Below, in pieces: positions 10,244 through 18,883 of a stretch of DNA of 18,883 bases. Numbering within the stretch: position 1 is the stretch's first letter; every line of letters starts with the position of its first letter. A program made the position numbers and the translations under genes. Source of the stretch: Phycisphaerae bacterium (GTDB lineage Bacteria; Planctomycetota; Phycisphaerae; Tepidisphaerales; Tepidisphaeraceae); assembly GCA_030448225.1 (NCBI GenBank), contig JAUJNJ010000011.1, positions 59,230 through 78,112 of the forward strand. The letters run 5' to 3'. Below the pieces are notes generated by a model. The model searched no databases. It saw only the letters and a list, made by a program, of their open reading frames with translations, and was not told the origin of the DNA.

Positions 10244-10282
10244 CGATTTGCGGGCACCCACAACGGCCGTGGTGGCAAATCG
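10244..10282. other. Bulged inverted repeat in the hairpin-rich gap
   Basis: CGATTTGC at 10244-10251 pairs perfectly with GCAAATCG at 10275-10282. Inside, two CAC triplets pair with two GTG triplets, separated by small bulges, around a seven-base loop. The outer stem includes A/T pairs, so it is not merely a product of GC richness. Function unknown. Confidence 0.4.
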
Positions 10283-10320
10283 TGCCTCCGCAGCGGCGTG
10301 CGACCGGGTCGAGGTGATCG

Positions 10321-10355
10321 CGCAGCGGCGGGCCTCGCGGAGGCTCGCCGCTGCG
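10321..10355 (-). terminator. Strong GC-rich hairpin, candidate terminator of the ELWxxDGT/PKD gene
   Basis: CGCAGCGGCG pairs with CGCCGCTGCG, and the stem continues inward with GGCCTC against GAGGCT (one G-T wobble) around a three-base GCG loop. This gives a 16-pair stem, the strongest in the window. It starts 86 bases beyond the TGA at 10442-10444. No U-tract follows on either strand, so termination is inferred from strength and place. Confidence 0.5.
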
Positions 10356-10441
10356 ACACGGACGGGACGGGGGCAACGCCGCTACCTGACTGGCGAAACC
10401 TCACTGGTCACACGGCGGGATGACGGGACGCCGCGCGGGCA

Positions 10442-13400
10442 TCACCCCTTCGCTCGCCGGCGGGTCCCGCCTCCGTCGCCGGTCGTGTAGATGGTGGGTA
10501 CTCGAAGGGACGTCGTGGTGTCGGACCCGACTTCGACCGTGAAGTAGGCGGTCGGGCCGGTGACGCCGTCCTTGTCGCGGGCGGTGACGCCGATCTGGTA
10601 CGTGCCGGACCGCTTGTAGGTATAGCTCGTGTCGACGAGCCCCGGGCCGACGAGGGTCTGGTCGACGACGCCGTCGCCGGTCCAGTCTATCGAGTAGGTG
10701 AACGACGACTGCTGGTCGAACGTGCCGGTGTCGCTGGCGATGAATCGGAACCAGGTCGACTGGTTGCGGCGGGCGGTGGTCGGGCCCTGGATCGTCACGT
10801 CCGGCGCGTCGGCGAGCGCGATGAGGGTCAGCGCGTACTCGCTCGAACCGCCGTCGCGGTCGGCGATGCGGCCGCGGAGGTGGTACGTCCCCTCTTCGGG
10901 GAAGGCGTAAAACTCGACCGGGCCCGGGTCGTCGAGGATGTCGCCGGGGTCGGTGAAGTCGCCGTCGCCGTTGAAGTCGTAGCTGTACAGGAGGCCCTCG
11001 TTCATGTCCCCCTGCGCGTCGCGCACGCCGTCGAACCGGATCGGGACCGCCTGCCCCTCGACGACGTACGCGGCGTTAGTGTTGAACACCGCCGTGGGCG
11101 CCACGTTGGCGACGGCCACGGTGCGCTGCGCCGGCGCCGACTGCGCGCCCTGCCGATCGGTGGCGGTGGCGGTGATGACGTACGTGCCCTCGTCGCCCGG
11201 GGTGAAGTTGATCGTCTTCGTCGTGCCGCTGAGGAACGCGGCGCCGTCCCGCGTCACGCTCCAGGCGTACGAGAAGGCGCCGTTGTTGTCGGCGGTGCTC
11301 GGATCGGTCGCGGCGAGCGTGTACGACAGGGCCGTCCCCTCGTTCACGGCGTCGCTGGCGGGTCCGCCGGTGATGGCGACGGTCGGGGCCACGTTGGTCA
11401 CCAGGATCGACCCGCCGTACGTGTGCGACGTGCCGTCCTTGTCGGCCACGCGGACGTTGAAGTAGCGCCGCAACGGGCCCTCGGCGAGGTAGGACGCGGG
11501 GACCGTGGCCGACGCCGTCGTGGCGTTGAGGACCTCGTACAGGTTGTCGCCGTCGAAGTCGAACGAGTACCGGAAGCCGGCGGCGGTGTCGGCGGCGGAC
11601 GGGTCGTAGACGTTCGTCAGCCCGATCTCGGCCATGCCCCCCTCGGGCACGCTCGACGGGTAACTGAGCGCGCCGGACGGCGCGACGGTCGTGACGGTGA
11701 CGGTCGTCGACGCGCTGCCGACGCCGCCGTCGTCGTCGGTGACGGTGTAGGTCGCGACGTACGTGCCGTTGTCGTCGAACACGTAGTCGAAGATCGCCTG
11801 CGTCGTCGTGTACAGGACCTCGGTGCTGCCCGAGCGGCGGATCGCCCACGCGGCGGTGTGGGTGTCCTGCCGGCCGGCGTCGGTGAACGAGCCGACGAAG
11901 TGCTCGCTGCGGCCCTCCTGACGGTAGCCGCCCCACGTGCCCGCCGACGCGACCGGGGCGGCGTTGGAGACGGTCACCGTGATCGGCGCGAACGCGTAGG
12001 TGCCCTCCTCGTCGGTCGCGGTGCCCGTGATCGTGTACGTGCCGTTCTCGTCGTAGGCGAACGACGTGGAGAACCCGCTCATCGTGAACGTCCGCGACCG
12101 CCCGTCGCCCCAGTCGACGTACCAGCTTCGCACCGCGTCGGGCCCCGGGTCGGTCGCCGACGCGTTGAGGATCCCGGTCTGCCCCTCTGCGCGGGTGGCG
12201 GGGAACGAGACGTTGAGCGTCGGCGCGACCTCGTCGACGACCAGCGCCTGCGTCGCGATCGACGTGCCGCCGCGGTTGTCGGTCACGCGCAGCGCGACCG
12301 GCCGCTCGGCCGGTCCGTCGAGGCCGCTGAGCGTGTGCGCCGCGGCCGAGCGGTCGGCGGGGAACGGCGTGCGGTCGTAGTCCAGGTCCCACTTCGTAGG
12401 ACGCAATCCACCTGTCCGAATCGGCCGACCCGGCGGCCGAGAACGACGCGCCGGCCGTCCTGCTCTCGGTGACGCGGGCGGGGCCGGCGAGGGCGGCGGT
12501 CGGCGGCGCGTTGGGGGGCGCGGGGGCGGCGTCAGGACGAACGGCTCGATGCCGTGCTCGCCGTCGGTCGCGCGGAAGATCGCCCGCTCGCCGAGCGGCC
12601 ACGAGCGTCGGCGACGAGCTGCCGGAGGTCCACGACGACTCGTACGGCTGGCGGTTGATGTCCGCCGTCAGCCGCGTGCCGGCGGCGGTGCCGTTGGTCT
12701 GCCACAGCTCCGCGCCGGTCGCCGCGTCCGTCGCCGAGAAGTAGACGTCGCCGCCGAGCGAGAAGAACGACGACGGGTCGCCCTCGGCGAGGCCCGGGCG
12801 CGATCTCGGCGAGCAGGTTCGTGCCGTCGGAGGTCCCGTCGCTCGACCACAGCTCGCTGCCGGTCGGCGCGCCGTCGTTGCCCGCGAAGAAGAGCCGGTT
12901 CCCGACGGCGAACGCCGCGCCGAACGGGTTGGTGGTGGACGTGACCGCGTTGATGTCCTTCACGAGCCGCCGGCGCGGCGCGCCCTCGGGCGTCGTAGAG
13001 GCGACGCCGAGCGACGGCGTGAACGCGGTGAAGAAGAACGCCCCGCTCGCCGGCGGCGGTGAGGCGCGGGGGTGGACGCGGGGGCCGCCGGGGTTGACGT
13101 CGAGGCAGACGGTGCCGGCGGTCGTGCCGTCCGTGCACAGTTCCGTGCCGTAGTTCGGGTGGAGCTGGGTGAAGTACGCGTGCGAGCCGGCGACCGTGAG
13201 CGACGCGGGCGAGCCGCCGTAGCTGTACGGGTAGGTGTCGAGCACGAGCGTGGTCCCCGTGATCGTCCCGTCGCTGCGCCATAGCTCGCGGCCGCTCGGG
13301 CTGCTGTGGGCGACGAACAGCAGGGTGCCGTTCAGGTTGACCATCTCCGACGGGGACGACGCCGACGCCGTCCGAGATGTCCTTCACGAGCTCGGTGCCC

Positions 13401-15291
13401 TCGTCGGTGCCGTCGGTCTTCCACAGCTCGCGGCCGACGCCCGAGCCGTCGTCGGCGCTGAAGTAGAGCGTGTCGCCGACGGCCGTCGGGTGCGGGTCGG
13501 GCTCGAGCCGGTCGGGCCGGGGATCAGATCGGCGACGAGCCACGTGCCGGCGGCGGTGCCGTCGGTGCGCACAGCTCGCGGCCGGCGGCGGCGGTGGTGG
13601 CGGCGAAGTAGACCGCGTCGCCCATCCGCGCGCGAGGTAGGCCGGGTTCCCGCCGAAGCTGGCGTCCGGGTAGAAGTCGGCGAGAAGGCGCGCGCCGCCG
13701 GGCGTGCCGTCGGTGACGTACAGGTCGCTGCTGGCCGCGGTACCCTCGCCGCTCGGGCCACCGGTGGCGGCGAAGACGACTCTGCCGTTGATCTCGACCC
13801 CGGTGCCGGGATAGGAGTCGAGCGTGGCCGTGCCGACGTCGGCGACGAGCGTGAGGTCGCCGGCGCCGCCCGCGGTGCGGAACAGTTCGTAGCCGATGTC
13901 CGGGCGGAGCGCGCTATCAGCACGCCGCCCGCGAACGGGTGGACGAGGCCGTCGCGGCCGTAATGCGTCTGGCCGAAGTATTCCCGCCCGAGCGGCCCGC
14001 CGATCGCGGTCGTGGTGCGGGTCATGGCGTCGTAGCGGAACAACGTGGGGCTCTTGCCCGACGGCGCGTTGGCACCGAAGTAGAGCGACGAGCCGACCGC
14101 CGTCAGGCGCTGGGGCGACCCGCTCGCCGTGCCCGGGTTGGTCTCGGCGACGAGGCGGATCCCGCCGGCGTCGTCGAACGTGAACAGCTCGATGCCGTGG
14201 GTCGTGGTCTGGGCGCTGAAGTAGAGCGTGTCGTCGAACGCGGTGAGGTTGGTCGCGTTGTTCGCGAACGCGACCGGCACGGTGGCCTCGGCCGTACCGT
14301 CGGTGCGCCAGATCGTCCGGCGGGTCGAGCCGGGCTCGGTAGAGGTGAAATACAGTTCGCCGCCGACCGCCGTCAGATGCCCCGGCCGCATCCCGCCGAC
14401 GGGCGCCGCGCTAAAGACCTTGCGCGGCCCGGCGGCATCGGGGCCGACGGCGTACAGGGCGTACGAGGTGCCGGTGGAACCCGTGGAGGTCGGGTCGTAG
14501 CTGTCGGGGTCGTAGCCGGTGAAGTAGAGCGTGTCGCCGGCGACGGTCACGCCCTCGGGGAACGTCGACGTCGAGCCCGGGTTGATGTCGGCGATCACGC
14601 GGGTCCCCGCCTCGGTGCCGTCGCTGATCCACAGTTCCTGGCCGGTGTCGGGCTCGCCGGCGGAGAAGACGACCCGGTCGCCGAACGCCGCGACGTGCTG
14701 GATGTTGGCGCCGTTCAGGGTCGTGCCGATCCGCTTGACCATGACGGTGCCGGCGTCGGTGCCGTCGGTCTTCCAGAGCTGCGGACCGGTCGAGGCGTAG
14801 TTCCCGACGAAGTAGACCGTGTCGCCGATGGCCGTCAGGTGGCGCGGCGACGACGGGAGCCCTGCCGGGGCGTTCTGGGCCTGGACGGCCCGCGTGCCCT
14901 CGGCGGTCCCGTCGCTGCGCCACAACCGCAGGGCGGCGCCGTCGTTGGCGGCGAAGTAGACCGCGTCGCTCGTGGCGGCCAGGCCGGTGGGGTTGTAGTA
15001 CGGCGGGTCGATGATGATGCCGCTGCCGCGCCCGGGCCGGATGTCCTTGACGAGCCGCGTGCCGGCCGCCGTGCCGTCGGTGACGAACAGTTCCTGCCCG
15101 TGAATGCCGTCGTCGGCGCGGAAGAAGACCTGGCCGTCGCCGGTGGTGGCGAACGCGTCGGGTCGCGAGGAGAACGTGGTGGTGTTGAGGTCGCCCAGCG
15201 GGTCGACGGCCATCAACAGCCGCCGCTCGAGCGGCTCGGCCCAGGTTTGCACGGCGTGCCCCACCGCTTCACGAATCGCGCGCCGACGCAT
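10442..15291 (-). CDS. Giant secreted ELWxxDGT-repeat protein with seven PKD-like domains (frameshifted)
   Basis: About 1616 residues, from ATG 15289-15291 (preceded by GGGAG eight bases upstream) to TGA 10442-10444. The start has EPLERRLLMA, close to the planctomycete LEPR-XLL N-terminal motif. About 16 ELWxxDGT repeats follow (about 12570-15180), such as ELFVTDGTAAGTRLVKDIRP, LWKTDGTDAGTVMVK, ELWISDGTEAGTRVIADINP and ELWSSDGTSDGTNLLAEIAP. They alternate with D-T-V/L-Y-F strands, as in a beta-propeller. ERAIFRATDGEHGIEPFVLTP joins directly to NAPPTAALAGPARV, which supports a single gene. Seven PKD/cadherin-like domains run to the end, opening at NAPPTAAL, VAPTLNVSF, NAAPVASAG, VAPSGALSY, VAPTVAITGG, VAPTAVFNTN and DAPDVTIQGP, with YDFNGDGDFTDPGD and FDFDGDNLYE calcium-like loops. 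The C-terminus (IYTTGDGGGTRRRAKG) shows no PEP-CTERM or membrane anchor. Frame changes cluster between about 12400 and 13920. Probably an extracellular adhesion or matrix protein; its ligand is unknown. Confidence 0.85.
12570..15180 (-). repeat. ELWxxDGT repeat array (about 16 units)
   Basis: Units of roughly 45-60 residues carry a core E-L-W/F-x-x-D-G-T-x-x-G-T-x-L-V-x-D-I-x-P-G, preceded by a strand such as GDTVYFVGN or GDTLYFTGY. Several copies are degenerate (YALYAVGPDAAGP, TLFRYDAMTRTTTAIGG). The count was made by eye across frame changes and may be off by one or two. The family is usually secreted, and its biochemical role is not established. Confidence 0.8.
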
Positions 15292-15296
15292 AATGA

Positions 15297-15304
15297 CTTC
15301 TCCC
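15297..15304 (-). promoter_or_regulatory. Ribosome-binding site of the ELWxxDGT/PKD gene
   Basis: On the minus strand GGGAGAAG precedes the ATG at 15291, with GGAG ending eight bases before the start codon. This supports the chosen start, which also places the LEPR-like motif about 20 residues in. Confidence 0.6.
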
Positions 15305-15451
15305 GTTTCGGGACGCCCGGGGAGCGCCCCCGTGCCGAGCCCGTCCGCTCATCGCCGTCCCGACACGTCAGGCGGGCGAGATATCACCGGAGGATTCGTC
15401 AGCCCCCGCTTGCATTTCCGGATGTGAAAGGGAGCCGTCTGCCCCCATCTA

Positions 15452-15480
15452 AAGGTATCACCAGTGGCTTTGCGGGGCAA
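15452..15480 (-). promoter_or_regulatory. Weak sigma70-like promoter candidate for the ELWxxDGT/PKD gene
   Basis: On the minus strand TTGCCC (15475-15480) and TACCTT (15452-15457) are separated by exactly 17 bases. This would give a leader of about 150 bases to the ATG at 15291. Match to consensus is only partial. Confidence 0.22.
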
Positions 15481-15677
15481 GATAAACTGACCCCCCCGGC
15501 CCCCGCCGTGTGACGCCGCCGCCGACCGCTCGAATAGAGGCCGCCGATGGTCGCCACGGAGGCTCAATGTCCCGCACGGGCGTTAGACTCGTGTTAACGG
15601 CCTCGGTCGATTCCGCTTTACGTGACGCAAGCCCCGTCCCGACGCGGCCTGGAAGCCCGCCTGCCGCCCCGACCGGC

Positions 15678-15693
15678 GTGACGCGCTAGTCAC
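15678..15693. promoter_or_regulatory. Candidate operator dyad GTGAC-N6-GTCAC
   Basis: A perfect five-base dyad around GCGCTA lies about 195 bases before the glycoside hydrolase start and 390 bases before the ELWxxDGT gene. TGAC-type half-sites suit CRP/FNR-like or GntR-like regulators, but no regulator gene is in view. The half-site recurs singly at 15621-15628. Confidence 0.25.
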
Positions 15694-15878
15694 TCCCGCG
15701 CTTGGCAATGTCGACTCCCGCCCCGGAATCCGGGGTGTCTGTCGGGTGTATCCGCTTGGCACAGGCGGGACGCTTGTGTTCTGCTGACGGATTCTGCAGG
15801 TGGAGCCGCATCCCCTTCGCGGGCCGTACTCGAACAACGCGGGCCGTCCGGCGGGGGTACTGCCGTCAACCGGGGGGC

Positions 15879-15885
15879 GGAGGGG
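15879..15885 (+). promoter_or_regulatory. Ribosome-binding site of the clan GH-A-like hydrolase gene
   Basis: GGAGGGG lies directly before ATG 15887-15889. GGAGG ends three bases from the start, a short spacing. It decides the start: earlier in-frame codons at about 15800 would extend into sequence lacking signal peptide character, whereas this start gives a clean signal peptide. Confidence 0.55.
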
Positions 15886-15886
15886 T

Positions 15887-18650
15887 ATGACACAGAACAA
15901 CTCAACGCCGCTTCATCGGCTCGTCGCGGGGCCGTTGGTCGCTGTCCTCGCGCTCGGCGGGATCTTCACGACCGCAACGGCCGCAGTGGCGGCCGGCGTG
16001 GTCGTGCCGCCTGACAGCGGCATGGCACGCGCGGGCCCGGGGACGCGGAGCGTGCTGTTGTCGGCGCTGGAACTCGACGCCGCCGTTCAGCCGGGTGGAT
16101 GGCACTTCGACGGCGCTTCGGTGACCCCCTCGCCGGCGGCCGTCGCGCCGAAAGCCGGGGCCGTCGCGCTGCGGCTCGCGGGCACGGCGCGGGCGGCGGG
16201 GTCGAAGGGGGATTTCGGCGTCGGCGCCGTCGGCCCCGGCGCGTACCGCCGGCTGGGGTTGTGGGTCCACCTCGACGCTGCGTCGAACGCCTCACGCGTG
16301 GGCGTGCAGGTGAGCGACGGCGAGGGGGAAACGCTCCTCGCGACCGTGCCGGCCGACTGGACCGGCTGGCGATGGGTGGAGTTCGACCTCGCCGGCGACG
16401 CGATGCGCCCCGCGTACGAGCAGAAGGACAAGAACGGCCGGGCCGACGCGCCGATCAACGGCGTGCGGGTCGCGTGGTTCGCGAAGGGGCCGGGGCCGTC
16501 GGCGATCGACGTCGACGCGCTCGTGGCCACGATCGAAGCCCCCGCCGCCGACGCGGCCGGCCGCGACACGGCGCCGCTCTCCGGCGGCACCTCGGTGGAG
16601 CCGGCCGCTGGGGCCCAACTCGTACTAACGAACCCCGCCGACGAGCCGCGGCAGGCGACGATCGAGTTCTCGCTCCAGCAAGATCCCGCGCTCTACTTCG
16701 AAGTCCGCCCCCGACGCGGAACACGGCACCGACCGCCGGCGCGCGAAGCTGGACCGAGTCCGGCGGGAGGCGGATCGACGAGAACTCGCTCACCGACGGC
16801 CAGGAGTGGACGAACGCGGGCACCGACTGGAAAGGACGACTTTCACGCCGAGGCCGTTCAGTTCGTCGACCTCGGCGGGAGCGGCCGGTGACGCATCTCG
16901 CCTACTCGTCGGGCGACGCGAACTGGGTGTGGAAGGTCGACGTCGCCGCGTCGCTCGACGGCGATGCAATACGCGCCTGCTGCCCGCGGCACAGGAACGT
17001 CGATATTCTACGAAGTGGGGCCGCCGGTCGATGCCGCCGTCTGGTCGCCGGTGCGGGCGAATACCTGCGGCTCCGCCACTACGACGGCCGGCGACACGAC
17101 GTGATCCGCATGCGTCGCGGCGGGCCGGTCTACGACGGCGTCGCCGACGAGACGTGGGACGTGCCGGCGACCGGACGCACCATCTCGTCTACGACGCACA
17201 CGGTCGACGATGCCGCCCCGCTCGTTCGCGGTCGCCGCGCTCGGCGACGCCACGCCGCTGCCGACCGGCGCTTCTACCTGCTGGCGGGCGAGGCGGCCGG
17301 GGCGGACGGAACCTGATCTACCGCCACGCCTTCGCCCTGCCGGCACCGATCGACCGCGTCTCGCCCGATTCCCGCTTCGGCATCAACGGGGCCGACGCGT
17401 CTTTCACGAGTTGCACCGGCGGCTCGGGATCGGGTGGGTGCGCCGAGAACTTCAAGGCGCTGATGGGTCTCGCCAAGCCGGGCGCTGTTCCGGTACGATG
17501 AGCGTCGGGCCGTGGCACGTGAACCACGACGCGATCGTCGACGTACCGGGCCGAGGGGCTGTCGGTGCTGCCGTTCCTGTTCCAGACGCCGGCGTACGCG
17601 TCGTCCGCGCCGACGTCGGTACCGGAGGCGGCGGTTTTCGTACCCGCCCGCGGACAACGCGTCGTTCGTCGAGTTCTGCCTTCCACCGTCGCCCGCTACA
17701 CGGCTCTGGCGCACCCGCCCGCCGCATTGAAGACGCCGGACAAGGTTTCGGCGAAGAAGCAAATGTCGGTCTACGAGTGTGGAACAGACGATCTCTACCG
17801 CGCCGAGTTGGGGCCCGTGGAGTCGGCACGAGCGACCAGTACATGGAACTGCTCCGGCGTCGGCCGAGGGCAAGCGGGCCGACCTACGCGCGGGTGACCA
17901 ACGGCGGATACGCGGGGATCAAGGTCGGTACGGTCGACGCGCGCTCGCGCCTACCGCTACGCCGACGGAAGCTGCCCGCTCGACTTCGTCGACGACGTGC
18001 TGAACGTTCACTACTACAGCGGCCAGCAAGCGCCGGAGACGGCGATCGACACGAACGTGGAGCGAGACGCGGCCGGCGTCGACGGGAATCAGCCGACCTA
18101 CGAGGACGACCTGCGGTCGCTCGTCGCCGCGACCGGCACAGCCCGGCCTGCCGATCCTGGCTCACCGAGACCGGCTACGACACCGGCGGCCCGCGCGCGG
18201 GATGTCGAGGGTTGGTGGCGGCCCGCCTGCCGCGCGTCGCGATGATGGGCGCTGGCGGCCGGCGTGGCAAGTCTTCGTCTACCGCGAGGCCGATACGGCT
18301 CGAGCCTCCACGCCGCCTCCGGCCTGCTCAACAACGACAGGTCGTTCAAGCCATCGTGGTTCACCTACGCCACGCTCCATCCCGCGTTCGACGGCGTCAC
18401 GACCGCCCGCCGCGTGCCCCACCCCGACCCAAACGTGCGCGTGTACCTCTGGACGAAGGGACCGACGTCGTCCTCTCCGCCTGGGCCGTCGACGGCACCG
18501 CCCCGCTCGGCCTCGACCTCGGCCGCTGCACGCTCACCGACTCGTTCGGCGCGGAAAGACGTGGAACTGACGAAGGCGACGCCGCTGACGATCTTCCCCG
18601 TCTACGCCATCGGTATTGCCGACTTGAACAACGGTGAAGGCACTGTTTGA
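15887..18650 (+). CDS. Secreted clan GH-A-like glycoside hydrolase with N-terminal carbohydrate-binding-like domain (frameshifted)
   Basis: About 920 residues, ATG 15887 to TGA 18648-18650. The signal peptide runs MTQNNSTPLHR, then LVAGPLVAVLALGGIF, with AVA/A as a likely cleavage site. A jelly-roll carbohydrate-binding-like domain follows (about 16040-16540: GLWVHLDAASNASRVGVQVS, GWRWVEFDLAGDAMRPAYEQ, INGVRVAWFAKGPG). A linker domain (about 16690-17330) is badly broken. The catalytic barrel begins SPDSRFGINGADASF with LHRRLGIGWVR and continues VGPWHVNHDAIVDV, LSVLPFLFQTPAYASS and VLNVHYYSGQQAPET. At about 17772 the sequence reads as YEVWNE if two missing bases are allowed, giving the likely acid/base Glu. 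LTETGYDTGG at about 18160-18190 is the likely nucleophile. A C-terminal beta-sandwich (LSAWAVDGTAPLGLDLG, PLTIFPVYAIGIADLN) ends the protein. It most resembles GH39/GH5-like enzymes; family and substrate cannot be fixed. At least ten frame changes lie beyond about 16690. Confidence 0.78.
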
Positions 18651-18883
18651 CGGCGATACGCGGTAGCCAAGTCTGCCCGAGTCGTGAAAGTCGGCCTTTC
18701 CTCATAGTGGCGACGCCTGCGTCGCGGACGACGTAGCGGCGTATTCCACGTCGGAAACTTGCGGCTGCGCCGCGACCCCGCCCCTCGCGGCGCCACTACC
18801 GGTCGGACGGACGGCGGGGGCGGAAGACGGTCACACGCGCCGCCCCCCACCGGGGGGGAGCCGGGCGCGCGCCCGGGACACCC
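18651..18883. other. Gene-free right edge with inverted repeats
   Basis: No supported gene is seen in these 233 bases. TAGTGGCG (18705-18712) and CGCCACTA (18791-18798) form an eight-base inverted repeat 78 bases apart, with more partly complementary GC-rich sequence inside. GAAAG/CTTTC (18686-18700) makes a small stem 36 bases past the hydrolase stop. C6/G7 (18843-18858) and a perfect 16-base palindrome of CCGGGCGC type (18861-18876) sit at the extreme edge. These could be terminators, a repeat element, or a hard-to-sequence structure that ended assembly. Confidence 0.45.

Larger units (their letters stand above)
9931..10441. other. 511-bp gene-free gap rich in hairpins
   Basis: This gap lies between two minus-strand genes: the ELWxxDGT/PKD gene ends at 10442 and the GGDEF/EAL gene starts at 9930. 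I see no supported protein in it; the overlapping ORFs have no recognisable sequence. At least six inverted repeats lie in it: 10321-10355, 10244-10282, 10192-10236, 10143-10164, 10050-10065 and 10021-10046. An AT-richer patch (10071-10086) precedes the last two on the minus strand and could mark a promoter or leader start. No clear -35/-10 pair was found. A GTG at 10067-10069 opens a minus-strand frame, but the membrane-protein sequence starts at 9930. Confidence 0.5.
15292..15886. other. Divergent intergenic region
   Basis: This 595-bp region separates two outward-facing genes and must hold both promoters. Visible elements are the minus-strand ribosome-binding site, a weak minus-strand promoter candidate (15452-15480), a GTGAC-N6-GTCAC dyad (15678-15693), two copies of CGTGACGC (15621-15628 and 15677-15684), and a CCCCGG/CCGGGG hairpin (15721-15735). 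No convincing plus-strand promoter was found. A 62-residue ORF at 15702-15890 has no recognisable sequence and is treated as spurious. Confidence 0.55.

Noticed and set aside
9948..10490. A 180-residue plus-strand ORF across the hairpin-rich gap
   Set aside because: No recognisable motif, no ribosome-binding site, biased composition, and it overlaps the end of the ELWxxDGT/PKD gene.
10880..12472. A 530-residue plus-strand ORF opposite the PKD domains
   Set aside because: It is Arg/Val/Gly-rich with no domain, and lies exactly antisense to a clean run of PKD domains. It is a high-GC shadow.
15464..15473. GCAAAGCCAC on the minus strand, resembling the core of the GEMM-I c-di-GMP riboswitch
   Set aside because: The upstream GNRA hairpin, the GGGAC element and the downstream receptor stem are absent, and the string lies within the spacer of a promoter candidate.
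13939..15513. A 524-residue plus-strand ORF opposite the ELWxxDGT repeats
   Set aside because: Low-complexity composition (Val, Arg, Gly, Asp), antisense to unmistakable repeats; a shadow frame.
1..18883. CRISPR array, insertion sequence, toxin-antitoxin or defence genes
   Set aside because: No evenly spaced repeats, transposase motifs, or recognisable small toxin or nuclease domains were seen on either strand.

Overview
The window looks like a contig fragment from a high-GC member of the Planctomycetota, most likely Phycisphaerae-like. This is inferred from protein families, not from a marker gene. The signs are a dockerin plus PEP-CTERM surface protein, an ELWxxDGT-repeat/PKD protein whose N-terminus resembles the planctomycete LEPR-XLL motif, and large secreted glycoside hydrolases. 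No rRNA, tRNA, CRISPR array, transposase or phage gene was found.

Five large genes fill the window: (1) 1-4147 (+), a 5'-truncated secreted beta-solenoid protein with autotransporter-associated repeats, a type I dockerin and a PEP-CTERM-like tail. (2) 4405-6243 (-), a family-43-type glycosyl hydrolase with a C-terminal discoidin (F5/8C) domain. (3) 6405-9930 (-), a roughly ten-helix membrane protein with PAS, GAF, GGDEF (degenerate GEDEF) and EAL domains, acting in cyclic-di-GMP turnover. (4) 10442-15291 (-), a giant secreted protein with about 16 ELWxxDGT repeats followed by seven PKD-like domains. (5) 15887-18650 (+), a secreted clan GH-A-like glycoside hydrolase with an N-terminal carbohydrate-binding-like domain. 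Genes 4 and 5 diverge from a roughly 600-bp gap, and genes 1 and 2 converge.

Every gene is broken by several reading-frame changes, although conserved motifs continue in register from frame to frame. The simplest reading is uncorrected indel errors in the consensus, so each gene is given as one CDS spanning its frame changes. Long stretches (2-2290, 10442-12400, 13920-15291, 15887-16690) are clean, so the errors are clustered.

Functionally the window reads as a cell-surface and polysaccharide locus: two secreted glycosidases, two very large surface proteins and one c-di-GMP regulator that could link surface lifestyle to their expression. That link is inference. The most unusual local features are a GEDEF domain with a low-complexity insertion between the I-site and the GEDEF motif, a 511-bp gap holding a run of hairpins, and GC-rich hairpins lacking U-tracts beyond several stop codons. 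I did not find a clearly new defence or mobile system.
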